The notes beneath the pieces were generated by a model. The model searched no databases. It saw nothing but the letters and a program-made list of their open reading frames with translations, and was not told the DNA's origin. Of a stretch of DNA of 64,000 nt, positions 28,168-37,382 are shown piece by piece (position 1 is the first letter of the stretch; every line of letters starts with the position of its first letter). A program made the translations under genes and the position numbers. Location: NCBI RefSeq assembly GCF_001752365.1, contig NZ_MEIY01000001.1, positions 3,342,564 to 3,406,563 of the forward strand, read 5' to 3'. Source of the DNA: Marinobacter sp. X15-166B. GTDB taxonomy: Bacteria > Pseudomonadota > Gammaproteobacteria > Pseudomonadales > Oleiphilaceae.

Positions 28168-29136
28168 TTACCGGGCGGCCAGTCTGGTCAGCCCAAAAAG
28201 TGCCTTATTGAATACTTCCATATTGTCACTGGTTGGGTATCTTTTTATCTCATAGAGGTCTTTCAAGGTATGCCTGCCTGGGAAGGCAGCGACTGCGTAC
28301 TCGTATCCCGCCATTTTAATCGCCGCTTTCACTCTGTCATTAAAATCGATTTTCTGACCGTTTGGATAACAGAAGATGTTGGGTTTATGCCCTAATTCTT
28401 CATGAATCCTTTTTATAGGTTCTTCCAGCTCGAACTTCAGCTCACGATCATCCAAATTGGACATGATGGGGTGGGAGTAAGAGTGGCTCTGTACATCCAG
28501 ACCGGTTTCCTTCATTTCCCGCAGGTGGCCCCAGGTCAGCCCCTCATATTCAGGGGGGGCCGTTTTGGGCAACGGTGTGTCCAGCTTTTTTGCCAAATTC
28601 ACTATAAACTTCAGTTTTTCTTTGTTCGGCAGCGTCAGACAATGATCCGATATCTTGTGCCAGGCGCGATCGCGCCCCTCTGCCATACACAGTTCACCGA
28701 GCGCGTCGAGGTTGAACTTTTTCACGTCGGTGTTACCTAACAAATACTTGATTTGGTCCGGCCACAACCACTGTTCTTGATCAATGAACCCCGTCGTCAC
28801 GAAGATTGTAACGGGCACCCCCTCTGCCCGTAGGATGGGGTACGCGGTTTTATAAAAGTCCTGATAACCGTCATCAAATGTGATCACCGCACAATTTGTG
28901 TAACGTTGAGCTGACGAGCGGTCTGATAACAGATCACTTAGCGATATTGTATTGAAATTCATCTTTACCAATTGAATCTGACGTTTAAAATTTTCAGCGT
29001 TCAACCCCTCATCAATATGGTTATCACTAATCCGGTGGTACATGAAAATGCGGACGTGGGATCGTGTTAACACCCGCGCCAGCTGTAAGCCACCTAAAGG
29101 ACGTGCTATTTTATAGATCAATGAACTTAATCGCAT
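28168..29136 (-). CDS. polysaccharide deacetylase (NodB-like)
   Basis: A 322-residue protein of the carbohydrate esterase 4 fold. MYHRISD (about 32) and VITFDDGYQDFYKT (about 89) hold the catalytic and metal-binding Asp pair. HSYSHPIMSN (about 219) holds the zinc histidines. Deacetylation would expose amines on the polymer or its precursor. There is no signal peptide, so it may act inside the cell. An AGAGGGCGG site precedes the ATG. It is next to a GNAT gene, 26 bases downstream of it. Confidence 0.85.
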   Translation of the reverse strand: MRLSSLIYKIARPLGGLQLARVLTRSHVRIFMYHRISDNHIDEGLNAENFKRQIQLVKMNFNTISLSDLLSDRSSAQRYTNCAVITFDDGYQDFYKTAYPILRAEGVPVTIFVTTGFIDQEQWLWPDQIKYLLGNTDVKKFNLDALGELCMAEGRDRAWHKISDHCLTLPNKEKLKFIVNLAKKLDTPLPKTAPPEYEGLTWGHLREMKETGLDVQSHSYSHPIMSNLDDRELKFELEEPIKRIHEELGHKPNIFCYPNGQKIDFNDRVKAAIKMAGYEYAVAAFPGRHTLKDLYEIKRYPTSDNMEVFNKALFGLTRLAAR

Positions 29137-29162
29137 AACCGCCCTCTGTCTGACTTTACCGA

Positions 29163-29834
29163 TTACCTGAAGAATCCGTTTAAGGTAATGCTTCTCGATA
29201 CTTTCATAACTCTCACATGCATTTTCAATTTAACCTTTTTGAAACCAATCTTTTCGTGCGCCATTTGGGAAATAAAGTTTGTCGTTTCTATTACAGCGAC
29301 AATTTTGGAAATATTCCGTTGTTTTGCCTTACATTCAGCTAAAGCATACAACATTCCTCTGAGAACGCCTTTTTTCTGCCACGGTTCTCGGGTGACACTG
29401 TCATAATAATAAACCTGATTATCCTTTACGGGGACCAAGAAGCCGTATTGATCTTCCCGATGCTCAGGTTCTGTATGGGCCCACAACATCGCTATGGATT
29501 CGTCGTTATCTTTCGCAAGCACGTATATATGGTTTTTATGCAAACGCGTTGCGAAGGTTTTTTTCGTTCGTTCCAGATCGCCATACACCTTGGGCTCTGG
29601 CAATTCGTTGCACACCGTGTAAGTGAAGTAGTTAGCGTTCGGCCGAGTGATCTTTTCAGTGTCGATCTGGTAAATATTATAAAAGACCACAACGTCGCCC
29701 AACAGCTTTCTCAAGCTCACCCAAAAAACGCCCCTGAGCCCATCACTTTTGTATCTGTTGAGCAGCTTCTCTACCATAGATCCAACGCCGTATTTACTGG
29801 ACAGTCGTGAACGTAATGCTTTTATATTTTGCAT
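29163..29834 (-). CDS. GNAT-family acetyltransferase
   Basis: A 223-residue protein. The C-terminal half has the GNAT acetyl-CoA loop in VYYYDSVTREPWQKKGVLRGMLYALAECKAKQ and the closing ETTNFISQMAHEKIGFKKVKL. The N-terminal 60 residues are basic and hydrophobic and may bind membrane. It overlaps the upstream ligase by 13 bases, so the pair is likely to be translated together. It is related to the second GNAT gene at about 31.2 kb, and the two share an F-x-V/I-P-V...VYYYDS/F block. Confidence 0.75.
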   Translation of the reverse strand: MQNIKALRSRLSSKYGVGSMVEKLLNRYKSDGLRGVFWVSLRKLLGDVVVFYNIYQIDTEKITRPNANYFTYTVCNELPEPKVYGDLERTKKTFATRLHKNHIYVLAKDNDESIAMLWAHTEPEHREDQYGFLVPVKDNQVYYYDSVTREPWQKKGVLRGMLYALAECKAKQRNISKIVAVIETTNFISQMAHEKIGFKKVKLKMHVRVMKVSRSITLNGFFR

Positions 29835-31171
29835 ATCGAGAATCTGTATTTTCCGGATTTTTCTTGCGGGATATGCTCGACCTCATTGATACTTACACGT
29901 AACCTGTCACCAAACACCTCGCGCAAACTCTCTGTCAAACAGTCATCGGTATTGGTTGTATAATCCCGACCCTTTACTCTGTTAACCACAATCAGGTTTG
30001 TGGACTCTTGTATTAATTGCATTTGTTCTATTCCTGGCACATTGGTAAGGGTGCGTTCGACCAGGGAAATTCCTGCGACCTCTCCCCCGTCGGGTAGCTT
30101 TAAAAAATCTGCCAACCGCCCTTCCAGGCGTTCTAATAACGGAAATCCCCTACCACATGGGCAGGCTCGCTCGGTGTAAACACCCACATCCTCTACCCGA
30201 TAACGTATCAACGGCATGGCGTAATTATTCAGATCCGTTACGACTATCTTACCGGGCTCACCCTCTTGAACTGGTTGGTCGTTGGCATCCAGGAATTCGA
30301 CATACACATGGGGCAGATTAAGGTGCATGCCGTTGTGTTCGTTACATTCCGACGCAATCAGGCCAACCTCCTCACAACCGTAACGGTTTGTCACCTTCCG
30401 CCCAAACGCTTGTTCAATGATTGCCCGCTCATGATCCAACAACATCATGGACGTAGCGATAACACCTCGTGGTCTTATATTTGTAATACCTTCCTTTATC
30501 AGATACCTGGCGAATATAAAGATGGAATGGGCGTGACCGAAGATCACCCCGGGTTTTTCCACCTGCCATCGATCCACAAAATCCCCCATGGAGGCATCAT
30601 TGAGGTTCATGGTGTCCAGGTAGATAATGCGGTCCATCAGGTGATGACGTATTTTCTGTTTAATGGTTACCGGGTGTACCGGATTTCCCCAGACCGCGGC
30701 TCTTTTAACACCAAGATCCCAGCCCGCCCAGCGATCCGCCATCAGTTGGGCTGCATTCCGCTTCTGCTGGCAGTGCCTGTCAAAATGTAATTCCAGAGAA
30801 ACCCCTGTAGAGCCACCCGTTTTAGCTGTAACAAGTTGACCTCTATCGGCTCCTTTTGAAATGAAGGCCGTATTTTTATTTCGTATGTCCAGCTTGGTTG
30901 TTACAGGTATCCTGCTGAAGATGTCCAAAGAAAATTCCTGCGCAGGATTAACACCCTGGTCGTCGCATAACTGTTTGTAGTAATCACTATTGTGGTATGC
31001 GTGTGTCAGAATACACTTGAGACGCTCGTTCTGAAGGTTTTCTAATTGCTCTCTTGTCCACCATTGCTGCGCTTCGAGCTGCTTCCATTCGCTCAATCGA
31101 TGGGATCTTTCTTTTATGTCCCACGCCTTATAAAAAACATGTTTCGACATAAACTCAGCAAGGTTAAACAT
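29822..31171 (-). CDS. PaaK/CapK-like adenylate-forming ligase (intact)
   Basis: An intact 449-residue member of the phenylacetate-CoA ligase/CapK group. The P-loop reads TAKTGGSTGVSLELHF (about residues 127-142). NRYGCEEVGLIASECNEHNG follows, then PLIRYRVEDVGVYTERACPCGRGFPLLERLEGRLADFLKLPDGG, with a CPCGRG motif typical of the group. Lys near the end (EHIPQEKSGKYRFSI) is the expected adenylation lysine. It is placed between two GNAT genes. I chose an ATG over an upstream TTG. It probably activates a carboxylate for transfer to a polymer; substrate unknown. Confidence 0.83.
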   Translation of the reverse strand: MFNLAEFMSKHVFYKAWDIKERSHRLSEWKQLEAQQWWTREQLENLQNERLKCILTHAYHNSDYYKQLCDDQGVNPAQEFSLDIFSRIPVTTKLDIRNKNTAFISKGADRGQLVTAKTGGSTGVSLELHFDRHCQQKRNAAQLMADRWAGWDLGVKRAAVWGNPVHPVTIKQKIRHHLMDRIIYLDTMNLNDASMGDFVDRWQVEKPGVIFGHAHSIFIFARYLIKEGITNIRPRGVIATSMMLLDHERAIIEQAFGRKVTNRYGCEEVGLIASECNEHNGMHLNLPHVYVEFLDANDQPVQEGEPGKIVVTDLNNYAMPLIRYRVEDVGVYTERACPCGRGFPLLERLEGRLADFLKLPDGGEVAGISLVERTLTNVPGIEQMQLIQESTNLIVVNRVKGRDYTTNTDDCLTESLREVFGDRLRVSINEVEHIPQEKSGKYRFSICKI

Positions 31172-31194
31172 GTTAATGGAGTTCTCCACCAGAA

Positions 31195-31818
31195 TCAGCA
31201 ATAGTTTTTGATACAGTAACGTATCTTTTTATTCGCACAATTTCCGGCCAGATGTAAACTGTGCCTTAGATACCCCTTTGCCTCGTGCACGGCGACAGAC
31301 CTTTTATTTTCCTTTTCTATGATAGCTGTGATGTGCTTTCGCTGTTTCCTGTCCTGGGCGTAGTCGACAAATGCACAAAGTAAATTATTAAGCAACCCCT
31401 TGCCCCTATACTCAGGCTTGATAAAGCTATCAAAATAATACACTTCGTCCGGATTCACTGGTATATGAAACCCGAATCGCTCTTCTATATGAACTGCCGC
31501 TAGATCACCCCACGCATAGCCGGCGGGGACGCCATCGACGCACACAACGATCGCAAATTTGTCACCGGTTTTGAGTCTATTGCCGAACACCTCAGGGCTG
31601 TTTTTAATTTCATTCAACATCGTTAACTCATCGCCGGCTGTTATTACCGTGGTCGTTATACTCTCGGACTCACGGGCACGGATAATCAAGCCAGCCATGG
31701 GGGTCCTATAATAAATATAAATAATCAGATATTTGAACAACCTCATCCTTCTGACGGCTATTAACAGCAGACCTAACACCCCCACTTGCTTTTTCTTCTG
31801 ATATACTGCCGAGATCAT
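31195..31818 (-). CDS. GNAT-family acetyltransferase overlapping a glycosyltransferase gene
   Basis: A 207-residue protein with IPVNPDEVYYFDSFIKPEYRGKGLLNNLLCAFVDYAQ, a clear GNAT acetyl-CoA site (R/Q-x-x-G-x-G/A type), then EKENKRSVAVHEAKGYLRHSL. The ATG chosen has GGGGGTGG ahead. Its first 113 bases overlap the end of the glycosyltransferase gene in another frame, an unusually long overlap. Paralogous to the GNAT at 29.2 kb. A role in decorating the sugar or carboxylate donor is inferred from its place beside the ligase. Confidence 0.75.
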   Translation of the reverse strand: MISAVYQKKKQVGVLGLLLIAVRRMRLFKYLIIYIYYRTPMAGLIIRARESESITTTVITAGDELTMLNEIKNSPEVFGNRLKTGDKFAIVVCVDGVPAGYAWGDLAAVHIEERFGFHIPVNPDEVYYFDSFIKPEYRGKGLLNNLLCAFVDYAQDRKQRKHITAIIEKENKRSVAVHEAKGYLRHSLHLAGNCANKKIRYCIKNYC

Positions 31819-32959
31819 TGTAACCACCCCCAACCCGCTGAATTAACCCACTGCAGTATATTCTTTCGTGGTCAAGTATCATGTTTTCCATGGAAAATAA
31901 TCGAAATGTTGTTTTTGCATTAACCAACATAGCGTGGTGTTTCTCCTGAGTGTTCCCTATATTGCTCAGTATCGATGCCAGAGCTGACACAACCCCTTTA
32001 TCATATAAAAAACCGTTAACACCATTGGTTATAATTTCCGGATTGCCGCCAACATTCGTTGCGACCGCAATTAACCCCGCGTCCAAATACTCTAACAAGG
32101 TGTTGGACAGCCCTTCAGAGTCCGAGCAGATCACGCCAACCTGGTAATGGGGCAGGTGTTTTCTGGGTTCCGCCACAGGACCTAAAAATACAAATCTGTC
32201 CGTTAGCCCCGCGGCTTCGATCGTTTGAACAAGCGTTTGGTAATACTTTTTGTCTGACAGGTGGCCAATAATTGAATAATTGATCGGCTCGTTCTTTAGC
32301 TCTGCCGCCGCTGCGATGAGATCTTCAATTCTTTTGACTGGTCGTACGTTGGCGACTACCACAACTCTCAAGCCGCCCTTCACATCAGGTGTCTGGACTG
32401 GAGCACCGGTGGATTCGCCATCTGGCTGGTAGGGATCAATGCCATTGAATATCACATGGGTGTTTTGGGGGCTTACCTGTTCCTTCTCTCTGGTCCACTC
32501 AGCGACTGCCTGGCAGTTGCAGAGTATCTCGGTCCGCAATCGGGACAAGCCGCGGAGAATCAGGAGGTTTTTAGGTGTATACCACAGCCCCATGTCCCGT
32601 CGGGAGGTAAACACCCGCAGACCGCTTCTGTAAAAAAAGAGCGGGAGCGTCAGAGCCACATCGTTGAAAAAACCGTGAACCACATCAACCTTGTCGCGGA
32701 CAAGCCGGCGCCTGAACGACCACAATTTCGCCACTGTGGTTAACGATCCGAGCGTGTGGATGCCCAGACATTCCACCGGACAGTCAAATTCCTTCAGGTT
32801 TCGTGTGAACTCCGTATCCCGGTATACATAAAGCCGCACGCAGTGTCCCCGTTCCGCCATACCTTTGATCAACTGGTGAAGTTGGCGTTCGGTGCCACCA
32901 TTCACGCTGTATAAGTAGTCGATCACATAAGCAATGCGCAGAGGCTTTACCGGCATCAT
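31706..32959 (-). CDS. GT4-family glycosyltransferase with an extended tail
   Basis: A 417-residue GT-B enzyme. It opens LRIAYVIDYLYSVNGGTERQLHQLI and carries VANVRPVKRIEDLIAAA (about residue 200) and the GxSN-x-x-x-E donor loop SDSEGLSNTLLEYLDAGLIAVATNVGGNPEII (about 284-315). The last 45 residues (after HERIYCSGLIQ) look unlike the family and run through the start of the GNAT gene. This suggests a lost stop codon or a late frameshift. ATGATG at the start overlaps the stop of the upstream deacetylase. Confidence 0.82.
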   Translation of the reverse strand: MMPVKPLRIAYVIDYLYSVNGGTERQLHQLIKGMAERGHCVRLYVYRDTEFTRNLKEFDCPVECLGIHTLGSLTTVAKLWSFRRRLVRDKVDVVHGFFNDVALTLPLFFYRSGLRVFTSRRDMGLWYTPKNLLILRGLSRLRTEILCNCQAVAEWTREKEQVSPQNTHVIFNGIDPYQPDGESTGAPVQTPDVKGGLRVVVVANVRPVKRIEDLIAAAAELKNEPINYSIIGHLSDKKYYQTLVQTIEAAGLTDRFVFLGPVAEPRKHLPHYQVGVICSDSEGLSNTLLEYLDAGLIAVATNVGGNPEIITNGVNGFLYDKGVVSALASILSNIGNTQEKHHAMLVNAKTTFRLFSMENMILDHERIYCSGLIQRVGGGYNDLGSISEEKASGGVRSAVNSRQKDEVVQISDYLYLL

Positions 32960-33942
32960 AAAAAACCCGCCAGTTTCGCTTTGAACACATTGTGGTTGTC
33001 AAACCGGCCTACCCCGATTCTAGGAAGGGCCAGCAAATCATCACCCTTTGCACAATGGCGGTGTACGGTGGTTACGGCGGTCTCGAAGCCCGCGGCGCTT
33101 ATCAAACTGGCAACCCGTTGGTCGGTATTTCCATTTGGGTAGGCAAAGTGGGAGGGAGCACGCCCGGTCCATCCTTCGATCAGTTCATTAGCCGTCGACA
33201 CGCTGCTCAGGATCCGTTCGTCGCTCAATTCGTCCAGTAATTCATGAGCGTGAGTATGGCATTCAATGCTCACCAGGGGATCAGCGGCTAGCTCGCGCAG
33301 TTCTCCGGGCGTCAACATGCGCAATTCGGAGGTTAGCTCTCGATGGCCGGACAAAATCTTCTCCACGGCTTCATCACGTTCCTTTTCCCCCAGTGTTTTC
33401 AATGACGCCAGGAGGTCTTGCATGTGTCGCCAGCGCTGGTTATCGGGCCCACGGGATTTGATTCGAACGACTCGCTCCCGATTTTGAACCCGCAGAGGAA
33501 TGGCGGTGTCGGTCGGAAGGGTCATCAGGTTAATCAGCTGGTCGTACCAATACAGCGACCCGTCTTTGATGGCCTTGGTGGCGACATACACGGTAAACGG
33601 CAAGTTATACGCCTGCATGATCGGCAGGACAGTGTGTAAATTGCCGGAATAGCCATCATCAAAGGTAATCACGACGAAAGGCCGCTCCGCTTTTTCCGTC
33701 CCCGTCAGCCGCTCTCTGGCTTCATTCAGTGTTACTACGTCGAAGTGCCGTTTCAGCAACTGCATCTGCTGCTCGAACTCCTCTGCCCTGACTACTGTCC
33801 ACGCGGGAACCGTCGAACTTTCAGCAGGTAACACCTCGTGGTACATCAGGATAAAGCCGCGGTCACCACCCAAGCGTTTGGCGTGGTCCGAGACACCGGC
33901 TTCGGGGAAGTACACACGACTCAAACGACTCTTAATGCCCAT
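32956..33942 (-). CDS. polysaccharide deacetylase (NodB-like)
   Basis: A 328-residue carbohydrate esterase 4 protein. MYHEVLPAESS (about residue 33) and FVVITFDDGYSGNL (about 95) form the first motifs, HTHAHELL (about 237) the zinc histidines, and FAYPNGNTDQRV the late motif. It is distinct from the deacetylase at 28 kb and from the XrtA-type one at 37 kb. No signal peptide is seen. Its ATG overlaps the end of the FemAB-like gene by 11 bases. Confidence 0.85.
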   Translation of the reverse strand: MGIKSRLSRVYFPEAGVSDHAKRLGGDRGFILMYHEVLPAESSTVPAWTVVRAEEFEQQMQLLKRHFDVVTLNEARERLTGTEKAERPFVVITFDDGYSGNLHTVLPIMQAYNLPFTVYVATKAIKDGSLYWYDQLINLMTLPTDTAIPLRVQNRERVVRIKSRGPDNQRWRHMQDLLASLKTLGEKERDEAVEKILSGHRELTSELRMLTPGELRELAADPLVSIECHTHAHELLDELSDERILSSVSTANELIEGWTGRAPSHFAYPNGNTDQRVASLISAAGFETAVTTVHRHCAKGDDLLALPRIGVGRFDNHNVFKAKLAGFL

Positions 33943-34988
33943 GGTGTGATCGATCCCTGATAGTTTTTAGCCAGTTTTTTGTTCTGTTGAAGCGACGCAG
34001 CAGCCACACCCTCCAGTTGTCCTTCTCTAACTTTAGCTGAAAAAGTGGACGGGACTGATCCGCCCAGAAACTTTTGTAGGCTTCGTTGCCCTGCAGAAAA
34101 TTGAACTCTTTACACCCCTGCTCTGCGCAGACGGTCATGACGCGAAACAACAACACCTTGCCGGGACTCAAATGCCCATACGCCGGGTCATGGGCCACCT
34201 GGTAATAAAAAAAACGGGCGGCAAACAAAAATCCGTATACAACCGCGATTGTGTCGCCATCGAGTCGTAAACAGTAGATTCTGGCATTGGGTAAATTTTC
34301 GATTACACGTCTGTGGTGTTGCCGGAAACTGTCCCTCGCGACGCTGCTTTGGATACCGCGCTCGGTGGCTCTTTTTTCATTGAGAATTAAAAACTCTTCA
34401 AAACAGGTCAGTTTTTCCCCGACTGTCTCACACCACACAAATTCCGCGTTGTGCTCTTCCATCAGCCGTTTTACGTCGGCTTTCAGGTTGTATCTTTTTT
34501 TGCCGTTTAAAGCCGCCAACAAGCCCGTCAATTCCTTCGTTTAAGGGAAGATAGGGAGCAACGCTCTGCTGTACTCTGCCTGCCTCCCAGGCAACGCATT
34601 CCTCACGGGTGACCCAGTCGATCAGGATCTGGTCCCAGGACACTTCTTCCTTGAAATAGCGTCTGATAGCTGCCGCCGCCGCGGTCAGGTGCTCCGCTTT
34701 GCAGATCAACCCCAGCGGATCCGGGTTAAAGCGACTGCCCAAAAATCGCCCGACGGTTCCGCCCAGCCGATTCCTGCTCAACGCGAGCGGCAGCACGGCG
34801 ACAATTTCGTCGCGGGTGTTCAACACAGTGAGAATGTAAGTTTGTTTTTCCTGCAGAAACGCAGATTCCAACCAAGCTCCGGTGCAGAATACGCTGGGCG
34901 AGACCATCGCGGATGCGTTATCACTGCACCAATGCAACAGCTCCGAAGTGAAGCCTCCGGCACGGCCCTGTACCCTAAGGTTGGTCAT
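33932..34988 (-). pseudogene. FemAB/BioF2-like acyltransferase, frameshifted
   Basis: The two reading frames together give a protein of about 350 residues. The first ends YLPLNEGIDGLVGGFKRQKK and the second contains RYNLKADVKRLMEEHNAEFVW. The shift falls in a run of seven A (34495-34501, minus reading); with six A the reading GGFKRQKRYNLKADVKRLMEE is smooth and fits the family core. The C-terminal half carries LSPGKVLLFRVMTVCAEQGCKEFNFLQG, typical of FemAB-like double-GNAT enzymes. It is flanked by a GT4 gene and a deacetylase. It would be an acyl transferase if functional. Confidence 0.82.
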
Positions 34989-35018
34989 GCCGGCCTAGTG
35001 TCAAAGTGCTTTCCGTGC

Positions 35019-36188
35019 TCATACAGTGCTATCCGCCTCCCTTCTGCACAACGCCAAACACTGCCGATAGACTTCCTCGTACCGCCTGGCCATGGTTGTC
35101 GCCGAAAAGTCTCTGGCGACCCGCATCCCGGCCCATCTGGCAGCCGCCTGGGTGCGCGGCGGATGGGCCAGTATTGTTACGACGTCGGTGCCCAGTTGAG
35201 AAACCTTATCGGGTGAGACGATCCACCCGCCCTGGCCGCCCCCCAATACCTCGCCAATCTGTCCGACATCGGTTGCCACGACTGGAACACCCACGGCCAT
35301 GGCTTCAAGCAGGGTTATCGGCAACCCTTCCGTTGTGGACGGCATGCACAACAGACTCGCCCTCGACATAAGGGCGGGTACATTGTCGACATAACCCGGC
35401 AGCAATACGTGCTCTTGCAAGCCATGCTGCCCGATCAGAAATGCCAAACGCTCTCGCTGGCCACCCTGTCCCACAATAATCAAGCCAGCGTCCGGGTAGG
35501 TGTGTCGCACTTCTGCCAGTGTCTGGATCAGGCAGGCAAAGCCTTTTTCAGGCGACAGCCGCCCTACTCCAAGGAGCACAGGCGAATGGTGGTTTATAAA
35601 CCGCCTACAGGCATCATTAACGGGTCGTTGAGCCTTGGCACGTACCACCTCCACATCCAGCCCGTTCGGAATGACCGTAACCCTGGCTGAATGGGCGATG
35701 GTCCGCGGTATTTGCTGCTTCATGGCTTCGGACACCAGTACCACGGTTCTCATCTGGCTGAGCCCCAATCGGTCCAGACTTTCGTACAGCCACGACTTGC
35801 TGAATCGGGGGGCTTTGACGTAACCATGCAGCGTGGTGATCAGTGGAATGGTGCGGACAAATTCCGGCCATAAGCCCATCAAAACATTGAACTTATAACC
35901 GTGAGAGTGCAGCAGTTGATAGCCGTGCTCCTGGGCCCAGCGAATGATGTTTCGCGCGCCGGTCAGATTGAAGCCGGGCTTCATGCGCCACGGTGTCACG
36001 GGTAATCCGAGGCGCCGCGCTTCGGTTTCAATGGGTTTGTCCGCCTGACCGGGCTTTCCGGCACTGAGTATCATCGGTGCCAGCCCCTGCCTGCGCTGTT
36101 CCGCCACCAGCGTCAAGAGCATTTTTTCGGCTCCATAAAGCCCGCCGCTATCAATCAAATGCAGCACTTTGATGGTCACAGGTTTCAT
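35019..36188 (-). CDS. GT4-family glycosyltransferase of the XrtA/EPS locus
   Basis: A 389-residue GT-B enzyme. KVLHLIDSGGLYGAEKMLLTLVAEQ opens it; LLGVGRLSPEKGFACLIQTL (about 215) and PSTTEGLPITLLEAMAVGVPVVATDVGQIGEV (about 289-320) are the donor-binding parts. It resembles the GT subset seen next to PEP-CTERM/EpsH loci. Its ATG overlaps the stop of the upstream GT2 gene (ATGA), and AAGGA sits just ahead, which fixes the start. Codon use is GC-richer here than in the 14-27 kb section. Confidence 0.88.
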   Translation of the reverse strand: MKPVTIKVLHLIDSGGLYGAEKMLLTLVAEQRRQGLAPMILSAGKPGQADKPIETEARRLGLPVTPWRMKPGFNLTGARNIIRWAQEHGYQLLHSHGYKFNVLMGLWPEFVRTIPLITTLHGYVKAPRFSKSWLYESLDRLGLSQMRTVVLVSEAMKQQIPRTIAHSARVTVIPNGLDVEVVRAKAQRPVNDACRRFINHHSPVLLGVGRLSPEKGFACLIQTLAEVRHTYPDAGLIIVGQGGQRERLAFLIGQHGLQEHVLLPGYVDNVPALMSRASLLCMPSTTEGLPITLLEAMAVGVPVVATDVGQIGEVLGGGQGGWIVSPDKVSQLGTDVVTILAHPPRTQAAARWAGMRVARDFSATTMARRYEEVYRQCLALCRREADSTV

Positions 36189-37351
36189 CCTTTCCTTGGA
36201 TTCCACACCACTCTTTTCTCCCCTTTCAGGAACGCTACCGCCGCCTTGAGTGAAGCCAGGTTAAGCAGCAGAAAATAATAGGGTACCGAGAAAAATATAG
36301 ACGACTTTTTGCCTTCCTGTTGCTTAACTTTGCCCATCCATCCCAGCGCGTACAGCGCAACAACCCCTAAAAAGCTCAGCGTGTAGATGCCCCCCCGCCC
36401 CGCCAGCAGCAACGCCGCCAGCGAAAAAACGAGCAAGGGAATAAAGGCGGAGTAACGCAGCAATTTGTGAGAGATCAGCTGAACCGCGAACAGGTTATAG
36501 CTCAGCGGATTCATCAGGTGTTTCATATCCCACAACGCCCACAGCGCCCGCAGACTGACCCGCACCCGCATGCTGAACTCGCTGCCTCCGTCGGTAAGGG
36601 TGTCTTCTTTCAGCAGCGCCGCTGGCTCGTACACTACCCGGGCGCCCTGCTCGACCACTTTTAAGGGCTGCACGAAATCGGGCAGTTGATCGGCGCCCAT
36701 GGGTTGATACAGGCTCTTGCGCATGGCATCGATGCCGCCGTCCACGCCAACGACGGACCCGATCGCTGACTCCTGGGTCCTTAACCAGTTTTCGTATTTC
36801 ATGTAGGCACTGCAGCCGTCACCCACCAGAGATCCGTCTTTATTCACGTAAACCATTGTGCCGGTGACGTAGCCGACCGCAGGGTCTGCAAAACGCTTGA
36901 CCAAATGGCGTACGACCTGCGCGTCCCACCGGGAGTTGGCATCGGAGAACAGCAGAATGTCTCCCTCGGCTTCCGACACCAGGGTGTTAAGGCCGGCGGT
37001 TTTGCCCTGCCGGGGGGTTTGCCGGTAGAGGCGGATGGGAACAGGAGAGGTTTTTGCCAGCCCCTCGATCAAATCATCGGTGCCATCATCAGAGTCGTCG
37101 GAAATCACCAACACCTCGAGTCTGTCCGTGGGGTAATCCAATGCCATTTTATTGGTGAGCGTTGCCTCTATATCACGGGCTTCGTTGTGGGCGGCGATGA
37201 GTATGGACACAAATGGCGGCGTCGCTGCGGGTTCCACCCCACTGTGGAAGGGCTTTCGGGAAGTCTGCGCGATGGCCCACACCAGCAAGGGATAGCCGAT
37301 GTAGACGTAGAGCAAGACCAGCAGTGATAACCAGAAAATTATGTACAGCAT
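36185..37351 (-). CDS. membrane GT2-family glycosyltransferase
   Basis: A 388-residue inverting glycosyltransferase with an N-terminal membrane helix (LSLLVLLYVYIGYPLLVW) and two or three more near the end. The catalytic part reads FVSILIAAHNEARDIEATL, VLVISDDSDDGTDD, ILLFSDANSRWDAQVV (DxN/DxD type) and VGVDGGIDAMRKSLYQPM. It is of the type that assembles polymer at the membrane. It has AGGAG ahead of the ATG and is coupled to the downstream GT4. It lies in the conserved part of the EPS operon. Confidence 0.88.
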   Translation of the reverse strand: MLYIIFWLSLLVLLYVYIGYPLLVWAIAQTSRKPFHSGVEPAATPPFVSILIAAHNEARDIEATLTNKMALDYPTDRLEVLVISDDSDDGTDDLIEGLAKTSPVPIRLYRQTPRQGKTAGLNTLVSEAEGDILLFSDANSRWDAQVVRHLVKRFADPAVGYVTGTMVYVNKDGSLVGDGCSAYMKYENWLRTQESAIGSVVGVDGGIDAMRKSLYQPMGADQLPDFVQPLKVVEQGARVVYEPAALLKEDTLTDGGSEFSMRVRVSLRALWALWDMKHLMNPLSYNLFAVQLISHKLLRYSAFIPLLVFSLAALLLAGRGGIYTLSFLGVVALYALGWMGKVKQQEGKKSSIFFSVPYYFLLLNLASLKAAVAFLKGEKRVVWNPRKG

Positions 37352-37382
37352 GGGCTCCTCGTCCTTGAGTGCGTTTGGCCGC

